Assembly: GCF_028009165.1 (NCBI RefSeq)
Contig: NC_079242.1
Coordinates: 1,488,001-1,552,000, forward strand
DNA: 64,000 bases
Direction: 5' to 3'
Origin: Akanthomyces muscarius
Lineage: Eukaryota; Ascomycota; Sordariomycetes; Hypocreales; Cordycipitaceae
Shown piece by piece: positions 46,101-57,565 of this stretch (positions are counted from its first letter, which is position 1; every line of letters starts with the position of its first letter). The notes under the pieces are model-generated. The model did no database searches and was not told the DNA's origin. It saw only the letters and a list, made by a program, of their open reading frames with translations. Made by a program: the position numbers and the translations under genes.

Positions 46101-48536
46101 AATTGCTGACCTGGTGCAGATTAGTCGGATTGTCAGCAAAGAGTAGAGGACAGCGATGGGCATGAGCGCCACGTTTCGTAGGGCCATGTACTGGTAGCGA
46201 TCTTGATGGGCAAGCATCAAGCAAGAGCGACGGGAATCGCAGAACAAGTAAGCTCAGACTAGGCGTTCAGAGACATCCATGTCTCGCTGTCGATCGCAGA
46301 CAGCATCCTTTTCGGTTATCCCTGATGTCTTTTGTTTCTGTTCAACTGGTCTCTGACACGTTGGCACGATGCAAGGTGTGCGTGGGCGATACGTTAGTGA
46401 CATAGAGAGAGCGCATCGCTCTCGGGCATCCACCCGCCGCGACATGGGCAAAGACGCCGCCAAGTTGACACAATTGCAGCGACGGGTGGGAACCCATGTA
46501 GCGGCTCTGCAGGAAGTTGGCACCGTATAACACTTCAAGTATAGTGCGGCCGCCAAGGGCAGAGCTAGATGCAATAACAGCCATGCTAGCGGAAACTTGG
46601 ACAGCGACGCTGCACGGAGCTAAACATGTCCGATGTGACGGTCTCAAGAGGGCGCGGTATGTAGTTTTCCCATTTGGAAGGAGAAAAGGAGAGCGTGGCC
46701 AACGGGAGTACGCCATGGGCAGTCCCAAGATCCGGTTTCTTATTCAGGCTCGGACAAGTAAGGAATGAGCCTGCTGGTAGGAAGATTCTCAAGTGGTGCG
46801 TAGGGAGCAGGCAGCCGATCATATGATGGCCCACAAGGGCAGGAATTGGCAGGATGATGACTGAGGTTGCCAAGAGGAGGCGGTAAGGCCGCGACCATTG
46901 AGAAGGCATCCAGAACGAAGAGTAAGGGGGAAAAACGATGACTCGGCTGTCGGCCAGAGGCAAAGAAACGTGTATCCGCCAGAGTCAGTTTTTCCATGCA
47001 GCTGGAGCGTAGTGGCTGCAGCCATCGCTGAGTCGTGCATGCGACCCCGCCCAGGGACTCTTACTCGTGGGGGAAGAGGTTTAGGACAAAGAGAACTGGG
47101 TTATTATAGGTCCTTTGAGTCCTTGACTTGGTCGGAAATTCTTGAGCGAGGCGGAGAAGACAGAGAGAACAGACGGAGTTTCCTAAATAGGGCAACAGGT
47201 GACATGAGCTGTGTGCACTTGGGTCACAGGTACTTTAATGCTCAATGTCCTCTGTCAACTGTACCCAGATGGTCTCAAGGTTTTCCAAAAGAAAGAAAAA
47301 CTCTTCGCCTATCCGGATGTCGTATGAGACCAATGAAACTGCATGCCGCGCTTTGTAGACCGACGGCGCGAGTCAAGAACATGGCAAGATGGCGTCCCGA
47401 TGGCCTGCTACGGCATGCGTCGAGGCTGCATGGCGCTGAAGGGAAGAGACAATTGGACAGCGGATAGAGGCAGGCCAGGTAGGGGGGCTGTGGAGGACGA
47501 TTTCAAAAGCCACTATTGCAGCGGCAGCCTTGACATGGCGTGCGCTGTACCAGTAAATGGCAGGAGTGCCTACTACGTACAGCGCCCGTTTGGTTGGCGT
47601 TGGTGCAGCGCCCCCATTCCACTGCCACGAGCTGCTTGCCGATGCAACTGCCAGGGCTGCCTAGGTACCTTGTTGTTAATTCGCCCCGATACCTGGTGTA
47701 CTGTAGGTACCGTGTGTTCCGATTGCCCGCGTCCCACTGTCGGCGCTGCAGGCAGGCGGGCAGGCTGGTACTCGGCCTGGCTCTCGCTGGAAAAAAAAAA
47801 AACGCGCCCCAGAATTGGCCAGTAACTATTTGGCCGGCCCCAGCAGGACCAAGCAGTGGCAGACAGACCCCCCGGCCTGCCCGCCACCCCCCAAGCCCTC
47901 CAACGCAGCACTGCAGCAGCCACTGACCGCGCTCAGCTTAGTGCTGTCTCCCGGCCATCGCGCGACAGCCGGGGGGAGGGGAGGCATTGCCTACCTACCG
48001 TGCCAACGTGCCTAAGTCAGGTTCAGCGACAGAAGCCCTGGCATTTGTCTTTTTTTGCTTTATTCTCTTCCTCTCCCCAATCGATCCGGCCCAAGACAAA
48101 CTGTTCCTCCAGTCGCCAAGCTTTGTTTGATCTTGTCAACTCTCTTTTTTCATACATTGCTCGTCCCTTCGCTTCTCCGGTCGGCTCCGTCTTCCATCTG
48201 TCCTAATTTCTGCTTACCCTCCTCTACAGCCCTCTCGGCTCCTTCTCATCCATCGCCCTCTGTTCGCCTCTCTGGTTGGGGGGGAAAAAAGAGTCTCTTG
48301 GCTACCTCCTCCCGTCCTTCCGTCCTCCCCCCGAAGTCCGCGGTCTCCGCCGACCACCATCAGCGCACAAACGGCGTTTTGCAGCCAAAGCTAATCTCGA
48401 GAGCCGTGACGTCTCCCCGGCTTGGCTTCTCTCTATTATTATTTTTCTCCCCTCTCGGGTCAGCAGCGCGCCTAGCCAACGCCTACACGGCGGGTTCCGT
48501 TTGTTTTATTGCTTTGATCAGGCCGGTCGCCGCCTG
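43148..48536. other. long intergenic region, no gene supported
   Basis: More than 5 kb with only short frames. A T-rich C/T tract lies at about 43,661-43,696. Hydrophobic frames on the minus strand at 45.7-47.0 kb could be remnants of a membrane protein but do not join convincingly. The right end (48.05-48.5 kb) is pyrimidine-rich, as in fungal leaders, and probably is the leader of the regulator at 48,559. Confidence 0.4.
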
Positions 48537-48695
48537 ATGCTGTGGCGGACCGCCCTCGATGGATTCTCCGGGCCAGACCGATCCCGACGCCCAGTCGCCT
48601 TCTGGCAGACAGCCATCGTCAAACGAGTCGTCGCCCGCCGCGTCGGCAGCCTCTCCGGCCTCCAAACGCTACAGAGCAGCCAATGCCACTCCTGA
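48537..48695 (+). promoter_or_regulatory. upstream ORF overlapping the regulator start
   Basis: An ATG 22 bases before the main ATG opens a 52-codon frame (MLWRTALDGFSGPDRSRR...) in another phase, overlapping the coding region by 137 bases. Both ATGs have weak -3 positions. If transcribed, it would lower translation of the main frame. Confidence 0.4.
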
Positions 48696-51579
48696 CTGCT
48701 GTCGCACTTGCAGGCTGCGCAAGGTAAGCACCGGATTTCGTCCATTGCCCTCCCAGCCCGGCCTTCCAGCGCCGGCTCCCCCAGCCTTCGGGTGGCCGGC
48801 GCCTCAGACGCCGTCCGCCGCCTGCTGCATTCTTGTCGGCCAAGCATGGTCACGACCACGTCCACGGCGCAGCATACACTTGTGCACCGCCAAATACCTG
48901 TCACGCAGTTTCTGACGCTTTGTCTTGTTCCATTTTAGGTGAAATGCACCGGCAAGTCGGCTACCGGGCCCTGCACCAACTGCGCACGCCTCGAGCTGGC
49001 CTGCAGCTTTCAGAGTGCCGATAATCCGGGCGATCCCCAAGGTACGTGCTTCGCCGACATCACGCGTGCCCGATCCAATACAGCAGCATGCCCGGCATCA
49101 TCATCCAGTTCACCCGCGCACATCTGCCAACGCGGAATCCCGTTCTCGACCGGATTGCGAGACTAATGTGCCCATGATTCATAGATCGTGTGTCAAGAAC
49201 CACTCCCAGCGCCAGCCACACCGAGGCCGGCACCTTGCGCAAGCGTGCACAGAGAGCCTGCGGCCAATGCCACTCGCACAAGACAAAATGTTCGGGCGAC
49301 TTGCCTCGCTGCCGACGCTGCGAGGCTAGCAATCTCGTCTGCGAATATACCCCCACCAAGCGAAAATTCACCAATGTTCGCTACAGCGGTGCCAATGGCA
49401 CCGATGGCGCACCCACACCGTCTGAGACCACTGTCAGCATCCAATCTACCGAGGAGGTGTCAGCAAATAGCCCGACGATGAGCCACCTCCAGGGCTATTT
49501 CGTCATGCTCTTGGACCCAAACCTCCTGAGCGCCGAGTATGTCGCTCGCTTTCGATTTCCCGAGTCGCCCGTCGGCGTGCTAACATCTCTGCAGGGACAA
49601 GATGGTTAAGCGAGACATTGTTTCACGGCATTTCGAAGTATACATGTACTGTCTCTACTGGATGCCTAGTTTGGGCTTTCTCCATCCTCCTACAATCTGG
49701 CGGCAAATCGAGGTACGCATCTCTTCGTTCCAGCCCATGCATGCTACGCAAACTGACACATCGTTCGCCTAGGACATGACACTACATCCAGCCAAGGCTG
49801 CAGCGATATGCTCAGTGACATGCTTCTTTGCTAATCCTGGCGAGGTGGGCCGTGACTTTGGTCAGAGATGCTGCAATCAAGTGGAAGCATATCTGGTTCG
49901 AAGCATTGACCGGTTCTCGGAAGAATCTCTGATGCTGACCACGTTGAACACTCTCTTCAACCTCTTTCTCGGCTCCTATGCCAGAGTTTGGACATGTCTT
50001 GGCATCGGTTCTCGCGTCATGATTGGCTTGCAAGCGAACTGGGATTCTGGAATATATCAAGGGCGCTCTTGGATTGAACAGGAGAGCTTGCGCCGGCTAG
50101 TGTGGCAGAACTTTTACATGGATCGGCTGCTTGCGGGGGGCTATGATGAGTATCTTGCCAATCGCAATGATACCTGGAAGCTCCGACTACCTTGCTCGGA
50201 AGACGCCTATCGCGGAAACCGTCCTGTGATAGCCGACCGCCTGCACGACAACCCGCCTTTACATCTCGAAAACGTCGGTTTGCATGCTTGGCAGATTCGA
50301 CTATGCGATTTGAGGCATCGCATTCAGGTGTAAGTAATATTTCGTGCTGTGCGGACAAGGAATCCTCGCTGACAACCATGGTAGAGCGGCTAAGCGGTTG
50401 TCGCTGCCGCAAGTCAATGTTTCGCGGCCGGAACCATCCACAGTCATGTCTGAGATTAGAGCTCTCCAGAATGAACTAGGACGCTTCCACTTGTCTCTTC
50501 CCGAGGAGTACAAGCTCAATGACCAGGTCGTTGAGCACATTATTGGCACCGAAGAACGCAACGGTTACATCTACCTACACTCCCACATTGGTGTCAGCCA
50601 CGTAGACCTGTATCGCTTTGCTCTACCAGGCGTGCACGGTACCGCACCAGACCTGCTGCAGCGACTGCCGCGGGAATTTGTGCTCTCGTCGCAAAAGCAG
50701 GCCGTGGCGCACTCCATCAGCGTCGCTACGTTTTGCGACGTGGTTCGACGCGAGCACGAAAAGCACCCCTCGCTGCTGCCGATACGACTGACGGGAGACT
50801 ACTCCATCACGCACATGTGCACACAAGCGATTCGTGTGCTGGTAGTTGCCCTGTGCCACGACCTGTACCATGATCTTGCAGGCAAGACGACAAGCCCGCC
50901 GTGGAGGGGCATCAACTCGCGCGTCGTCACCGAGGCAGACATGAGAGAAATGATTGACAACCTCTTCAAGGTGATGGAGCCATGGAGCCACATCTCGCGC
51001 ATCACCAAGCAAGCATACGACGCCAACAGGGTCATGGTGGACCACTACTACAAGACGGGCAAGCTGAACGAGACGCCCAACACGGCGCTCATCGAGGCCA
51101 CGCGGTTGAGCATGACGTCGGGCCCAGCCGGGGGTTCCATTCTCGGGGGCGCCGACGAGTCTGCCAACGAGCAGTGGGGGGCCAGCGGTGCCAACGCGCC
51201 GTCGCCAGACGAAGGCTCCGCATGCGGCGCGGTGAATCTGGGCTTCGAGATGGAAAACGGGCCGCCTGGGGTGCCGCTCTTTCTGGAACAGGCACGCATC
51301 GCGCCGCTGGAGGACACAGGACTCGGGCTGTACGATGGAGACAACTCGTTTGAGCACTCACCGCTATGGGACTTTTCCAGGGACATGACCAAGGCCATCC
51401 GAGAGGACGCGCGGCTGACGCCCAACGGGCAGCATCCAGAGGCGCCGGGGCGCACGTACAGCGACAAGGATGTATCGGCGTACCTGCGGCGCCAGCAGCG
51501 TCAAGTGAATGGGTACTCAAACGAGTGCGTGAACGGCCATGGCGATCCTTCACGATATCCTTACCCAGGCCATCGCTGA
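48559..51579 (+). CDS. fungal transcription factor with two tandem Zn2Cys6 clusters
   Basis: Six exons, 48559-48723, 48939-49041, 49185-49536, 49595-49712, 49773-50329 and 50385-51579, give 829 aa; all phases match. The first binuclear cluster uses C48, C51, C58, C67, C70 and C77 (spacing 2-6-8-2-6) and is split by intron 1. The second uses C115, C118, C125, C132, C135 and C142 (2-6-6-2-6), followed by a basic TPTKRK segment. The middle-homology region lies at about 200-420, including a YWMPSLGFLHPPTIWRQIE stretch, SYARVWTCLGIGSRVMIGL and RRLVWQNFYMDRLLAGG. Single clusters are normal in this family; two in tandem are uncommon. Intron phases carry both clusters cleanly, so the pair is not a gene-calling fusion. 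The target pathway is unknown and no neighbouring metabolic cluster hints at one. Confidence 0.9.
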
Positions 51580-53432
51580 GCAGCGCGATGGTCGCGAAAG
51601 TCTACAAATTAATCGAGAGTTGATATTTGGGATATTTATATGAATGGAGATGAGACGTTGGTAATGCGATTATGACTGGCGTTTGCGAGTATGGATATAA
51701 AACGGGGCTCCTCAGAGTGGTTTTTCTTTTGGCGCATGCTTCTTTTTTTGATATGCTACCCTTTTTTTGGATAGTTGTTAATACCCAAGGAATGTGAGGG
51801 CGTATTGGGATTTGCCGGCATAAGAAAAGGTGCAGATGCTGGAATGCAATACAGATTATGATACGATGCTGGTCATGAAGGCGTGATGTGAGATTCGTGA
51901 GTTGACAGATTACTGTACGGATTAAGGCTGTGGAGCGGCAGTTGATATAATTGCGAGCTCGTCTCTGTGATTTTAGTATTCGGACCATCTGATAATCAGC
52001 CTTGAATATTATTTGTAAAAAGGAAGAGGAAAAAAAGAAAGGGAAAAAAAAAAAAAGGCGTTCGAGATTGAGCCATGTGTTAGTGAGCTATAGTGGTGGG
52101 TGGACTGCCGAATGCGGCTTCACCAGGCCAAGCAAGACGCAAGAGGGAGCCAAGCCTGGCAGGGCTGGCGCAACCGTGCACCCAGCCAACGATAGGATAG
52201 GCAAGGTAGGTAGCGTGCGGCTTGTTGAGATGAGAGATACGAGGTGGCGGCTGGTACCGTCTTTTGGGCCAAAAAAAATTAGTCAGCTTCTTTATCCGTT
52301 TCCTTTTTGTTTTTTTTTTTCGTTCGGCTTGAACGGGTTCAATGTCTGAGATTGGGATAGACATTGTTAGAGTGCATTCGTCAATAGGGGCAGTTGGCCG
52401 AGCCAATGAAAAGGGTCCAGGCCGACACCTGGGCTGAGCGACGCCAGGAGAGTAGTCGGCTTTGAATCTTTGACGAATGCAGCGCCGGGCCGGTCCAGAC
52501 AGCTGGACGCGTAAAAGGATTCCTTGTAAATAAATAAAAAGAGGAGGGAAGGAAGAAGACGATTGTCACAGGGCAGTCGTGATCATCGCAGATGATTTTC
52601 TTGAAAGATTGGCTGCGGGCCAGTAACAAACAGCTGGCGCGAGTCAATCGGGTGGACCGACCAGTCATGGCAAATAACGGACAGGGCCAAGGCGGCTTTC
52701 ATTGCCCAGCCCAGCCAGCCAGCCCTATGGCGCATGGGCTGATGTGATGGCAAGTGCGAGTTTCATGGGCAAGGCGGCTGTGTCGGAGTAGACGGAGTGG
52801 CCGAGTGGTTTGCATTGATAGAATTGGAATTTGTCGCAAAACTGCCAGGCTTCCAACAGCATCATGCGCTGGAGAATTGATTGTAGAAGTACCGGTAGTG
52901 GCACAATTTTTTAGGCTCATCTTATCCGCCGCTGTAGATGCTGCGCCTTGTCCCAGCTGCCCCATCTTCGCCTGCAGATGACTACCTACCAGTGCCAAAC
53001 TATCGAGCAGCCACACCAAGGACGAGACCGTTCCTTTTCCGTTGGCCTCTTTCCCAATTTTGCGCGCTCCCCTTTCTCCATACCATCTCACCTCGCGGTA
53101 CTTCTTCTCCTTCTTTGATCAAAACCTCGACATACATGGGAGGCTATAGAGGTTTCTAGCTCTCTGTCTTTCCCACCCTCTCACTCTCTCTCGCTCTCTC
53201 TCGCTTTTTCTTGGCTGCGCTTTATTGGAGTCTCGCCGCCCCCCCGGTCCGTCCCCTCGCTCACTCGGTCTGACAAGCGACACAATCTCCCCTTTTTTTT
53301 TTTTTGGCGGTGCATCTTTTTTTCTCCGAGTTCCCCCCCAAAGCTGAACGACTCTTTTTCTTCTTTTTTCCCTCTTCTTTGTTTCCTCGACACCCATTCT
53401 CGGGCAAACGAAAACAAAACGTCGCATACACG
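51580..53432. other. intergenic; pyrimidine-rich leader at right end
   Basis: No gene supported. The final ~300 bp are C/T-rich, with CTCTCTCGCTCTCTCTCGCT repeats near 53,186-53,206 and a T run near 53,294-53,306. This is typical of a fungal core promoter or leader for the gene starting at 53433. Confidence 0.5.
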
Positions 53433-55103
53433 ATGCTGGCGCAGATTCACCGCAACAAGCGGAGCGCCGCTCTCGCCTCGGTGCTCTTCGTCGCCCTGCT
53501 CGTCTACACCTGGCACTCGCTCAATCTCGAATCGCTGCTGCCCGCGCCGCTGCTGCACGGCGGCACCCACAAGCAGGTTCCCTTTGTCGCCGCGCGCATG
53601 CACGAGGTTACCTGCCCCGGCCCGATTGGCGAGCAGCTGCCCTCGAAGCGCATACCCGTCGTTCGCGGCCGCAATGTCTCGAGCACCACCCACGGCGAGA
53701 CCCTCTCCGTCCCCAAGGTCGTCGTCCTCATCTTCTACGGCCGCCGCAGCACCGTCTCCATTCTCGACTGCTACCTCAAGGTACGAAGAACAAATGAACG
53801 ATAGAGCAGCGACGCAGCTGGTTCCTCTGATACACAATGATGTATCTAGCCCGCGAGCTAGCGGGGGCCATGGAAGCATGGCAGGCGAGGCTAGGCTAGG
53901 CTCTTGAATCAGGCTCTGTCGCCGCATTCCCGAGACGTACCCTAGCCATGCGCGCCTCTGCCTGACTTGAAACCCCCAGTGCTCATGGCTCCGCGCTGCA
54001 GCCTCTGAACGCCAATGGAGTAAAGATAAAGCTGACCTTGTATTGTAGCGCAACCTTGTCAGCAACGGCGGTCTCATTGATGAAGTCATATGGCTGCGAC
54101 GTACCGAAGCGAAACTAGACCTCGACTTTCTCCAAAAACTTCTCGACTCCGAGACCCGTTACAGCAAGCGAGATGTCGACCGCACAGACGCCAATGGCTT
54201 TGCCAGCGCCTACGAGGGTATGGACGATGACACGCTTTACCTCAAGATTGACGACGACGTGGTAAGAACTCCAGCATTAGCAATCTTTCTTTTATGCGCT
54301 TCCTCCATCAGCCTTGCTCTTTCTAACCACATCCTCAGGTCTTCATCGACGACAATGCCCTCCTGTCCCTCATCTGCACCAAGCTCACCCACCCCGAATA
54401 CTACATCGTCTCTGCCAATGTCGTCAATCAGCCCATGATTAGCTGGCTGCACTGGAACCTCGGCGCCGTTCTGCCTTACCTCCCCGACACCAAGAACCCT
54501 TACCCCGAGCTCAAGGACGGCGAGCAAGTCGACTGGCGCGCTTCGAGCCTGCCCGACTACGATGGCCCCGAGGACCTGAACATCCTCGAGTGGAGCTCGC
54601 CCGACAAGAAGAAGCACCGATGGCTGCCGATGCGCAACCGTACCGACCACGTCCTTACCGGTACCCCTATCGTCAACACCCAGTACGATGCCTTTGGCAA
54701 GGGCCTCGGCCACTGGCAGATTGCTGCCCAGCAGCACTACAGCTTCTTTGAGAACCTGGAGAACAAGGAGCTACACAAGTACAAGTTCAACGTGTGGGAT
54801 TTCCAGCTGAAGCGTCTGGGCATCCAGTTCATGGCCGTCATGGGCCGAGATATCAACGGCGCCAAGCCCATTGGCCAGGACGACGAGCAGCACTTTTCCG
54901 TTACCATGCCTGAGAAGACGGGCCGCGGTGCCGTGGCAGATGGTAGAGCCATTGTCGCGCACTACAGCTTTGGGCCCCAGTCCGAGCACCTGCCCACGAC
55001 GGATATCCTCGAGCGCTACCGATCATATGCCGCCGAGAACGTTTGCCTGAAGCCCATGCTGTGGTCACCCGAAGATGAAGTCACCAAGCAACTGCTGTCA
55101 TGA
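53433..55103 (+). CDS. type II membrane protein, glycosyltransferase-like, fungal-specific
   Basis: Three exons, 53433-53780, 54049-54261 and 54339-55103, give 441 aa in phase 0 throughout. The first intron is 268 bp, the longest confident coding-region intron here. A short basic N-terminus precedes a signal anchor at about residues 11-27 (AALASVLFVALLVYTWH), pointing to Golgi or ER lumen. VVVLIFYGRRSTVSILDCYL near 97-116 resembles a Rossmann-like first strand. DDTLYLKIDDDVVFIDDNA near 178-196 has the DxD-type acidic cluster of nucleotide-sugar transferases. HWNLGAVLPYLPD and a C-terminal W/F-rich region follow. It belongs to a family seen in many filamentous fungi without a characterised member known to me. 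Activity is inferred from fold-like motifs only. Confidence 0.8.
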
Positions 55104-56902
55104 GGCGGGGAAGGCTCGGCCCGAGAAGACGACAAAACAAGTCGGCGCGCATGGCTGCAATGACTTGTTTTTGCACGCAATACCCCTTGTTTATTTATTA
55201 TTCATTTATTTTGCTTAGAGCGCACACATGTTAGGCTGTTAGGAGAAGAGAAGAGTGGCAGGTAGTGATGTTGGAGTGACGGAAAAAAGAAGCGAAGATG
55301 AAAGCGCGCAGTAGCATATTTGGAGTTTGGCCTTTTCTTCTTGTACTTTTTTGATGGGTTTGGTTCTCTTCTTTTTTGTTGCGGATTTATTATTGTTGGA
55401 GAGGTTGCATTCATGCTTGTTTGTATTATTCTCTACATTATGATTTAATCATATTACTCACTTTTACCTTGATTCTTCTGCCAAGCCACGTCAGGACTGG
55501 CCTCGTCTTGTTTTGTTTCCGTGCCCTCGGGGGCACGCAGATGTTAGCAACCGCCAACTCTTTTGTATTGAAAAGCACGCAAGTCGAATGGTTGTACTCC
55601 TTGTATTGAGCCTGTGCTTGCCATGCCCACGCCCATGATGTCAAGTGACGCCGTTGACTGCCGACATGGCCTCGCACAAACGACAAATCCCCCATACTTT
55701 GCAATTCAGACGTACGTGAACAGTCTTTTCTTTACCGACCGTCACTCCCCAACACATCATTTGAGCAGCTCGCCGGTTTCCATTGTTGTTTTATTTTTCT
55801 GACATTGGCGCATTGCACTCATGCTCAAGCCAAGCAAATGGCGTTGGGGGGGGAGGGGCTGTATGTTTGTCCCGCCGAGTCCGCAGTGCCAGGCACCGCT
55901 CATCCGACTGGAATGTGTAGAGGCTCCGGCCTACACATCAAAATGGAGGACAAGAGGGGGTGGAACACTGAATGAAAGCAGGGTTTCACGCCAAGGATCC
56001 GTAGATCGACGGCAATAGTCAGGTTACAGAGTGAGACAGCCAAAATAAACAAACAGCGTCATAGCTACGGTGCAATAACACACACGCTGCGTTGGAAAGC
56101 AGCAAAACCAACATCACCAATCATGACAACAAAACAAGCCACGACAAGACGAAAGACTAAAAGAAGCGCGTACTACGCAAACAGTATCAAATCAAACACG
56201 CATCAATAACGTACTGGTACTATTATACACTATGCCAAATATACAGCTATAATCACCTATTTGCCACAGTCAAAGCCCAAGTCTTGCAACAAAAAACAAA
56301 AATATAAACGCAGGCTGTAAATCAGTGACCAGGCTCAGACGTAGCTTTGCCCTCCTCACAAGCTACCTTCTTTCTCTCCGACTAGTACATGAGCTTGGTC
56401 CTCTCTGCTCATACTAATCTTTCGACTTTGTGCAGCCCCATTCCTGTCGCGCATCCACTTGCTTCTCCCTCGCGGCAGAGTTTCTTGGATTTGCGATATG
56501 CGTGACCAGCTGCTATGAAGCGCGTGGTTCCACGTCTTTTCGGCCAATGGAAGGTCAAAGTCGGTGCGTCGTCATATGTTTGTTATGGCGATGGTGTCCA
56601 AGCTTGGAGGAACGCGTCAAGAGTGTCGATAGGGATGAGGGGGAAAAAAGTTGATGGAAGCATTTCGAAAACCGCGCGCTGGTGCAAAATGTCGAGTCTC
56701 TGGAATTAGAGAAACCCGGCAACGAAGAGAAAGAAAAATGCGGATAAGGATTGTATGTCTTGCCGTGCGGATGGCTGTTGTATCCTAAAAGAGAAAAATG
56801 TCGTCAAGAAAGTCGTCGGTGGAGGTGTTGAAAGTAACTGGGACAGGATTGTCGATGCCCTTTTTTTGTTCTGTCCGGTTATCAAGTAATCATGTTTGTT
56901 GT
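55104..56902. other. convergent intergenic region
   Basis: Spacer between two convergent genes. No coding frame with recognisable content. AT-rich, with A-rich stretches near 56,040-56,300; probably includes long 3' untranslated regions. Confidence 0.45.
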
Positions 56903-57565
56903 TTATTGAAACATGTCGCGGTCCTTCTCCTTCAGTCCACCAATCTTGTTCATGTCGATGGACTGGAACTGGCCCTTGGCCTCCTTCTCGTAGGCGGGCA
57001 GCTGCTCTTCTCGCACTGGCTCAAGGCCAACAGCGGCATTGTCGCCGACTCTGACAATGAGAACGCGGCCACTCTTGCGCTGACCTTCGTCGTCGTGCTC
57101 GTCGGGGAAGGTGATGTGGATCTCGGGGACGTTGTCGGGAGAGTCGGGAGGCGAATTGGGGTTCTGCAGCATAGGCTGGCCGTCGCGGCCAATGACGATG
57201 ACGCTGGAGCGGCCGTTGTGTTTGGTCTCGATGGTGAGGCTGTGCTGGAGCATGGGCTCCTTGCTGGCCTCGTTGTAGGTAGGTAGGGACTCGTTGCGGA
57301 GCTTCTGCATGCGGCGAGAGCGGCGGAAGAAGTAGAGGGTGGAAACGAGGATGATGGAGACAAAGGCGAGAACGAGGATGGCGATGAGGATGTTGATCAT
57401 CTTGTCGGAGCCATCCTCGGAGGAGCTTCGAGAGACGAGTCGACGGAGGGGCTCCAGGCCAGACCTCTCGTCGCGCTCCATGATAATTGGGCGAAGAGCC
57501 AGGGCAGTCTTGGTTCTCCCGGTGGCGCGGGCGGCGAAGTTCTCGAGGGGGACAGTAGGTGCCAT
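56903..57565 (-). CDS. single-pass membrane protein with two LPxY motifs, function unknown
   Basis: Single-exon frame of 220 aa starting MAPTVPLENFAARATGRT. One membrane segment lies at about residues 56-80 (MINILIAILVLAFVSIILVS), followed by a basic stop-transfer FFRRSRRMQKLR. That predicts the hydrophilic C-terminal ~135 residues on the cytosolic side. They contain LPTYNEA shortly after the membrane and LPAYEKEA near the end, two LPxY motifs of the type recognised by WW domains of Rsp5-class ubiquitin ligases. A Pro/Asp-rich PNSPPDSPDNVPEIHI segment lies between. No enzyme domain is visible. The frame stays open upstream but no ATG precedes 57565 in a plausible context except a distant non-ATG start. 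Confidence 0.75.
   Translation of the reverse strand: MAPTVPLENFAARATGRTKTALALRPIIMERDERSGLEPLRRLVSRSSSEDGSDKMINILIAILVLAFVSIILVSTLYFFRRSRRMQKLRNESLPTYNEASKEPMLQHSLTIETKHNGRSSVIVIGRDGQPMLQNPNSPPDSPDNVPEIHITFPDEHDDEGQRKSGRVLIVRVGDNAAVGLEPVREEQLPAYEKEAKGQFQSIDMNKIGGLKEKDRDMFQ

Noticed and set aside
46800..46960. resemblance of minus-strand LLFVLDAFSMVAALPPPLGN to RTA1-like transporters
   Set aside because: Only a short stretch fits loosely, adjoining frames do not continue the family pattern, and no exon chain can be built.
52120..52170. second cluster of GCCAAG sites
   Set aside because: Two or three GCCARG cores more than 1 kb from the next start; density is not clearly above chance.
52788..52870. 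tRNA-like start GGAGTGGCCGAGTGGTTTG
   Set aside because: The D-arm-like stretch resembles Ser/Leu tRNAs, but no matching acceptor stem, anticodon arm or GGTTCRANYCC T-arm follows.
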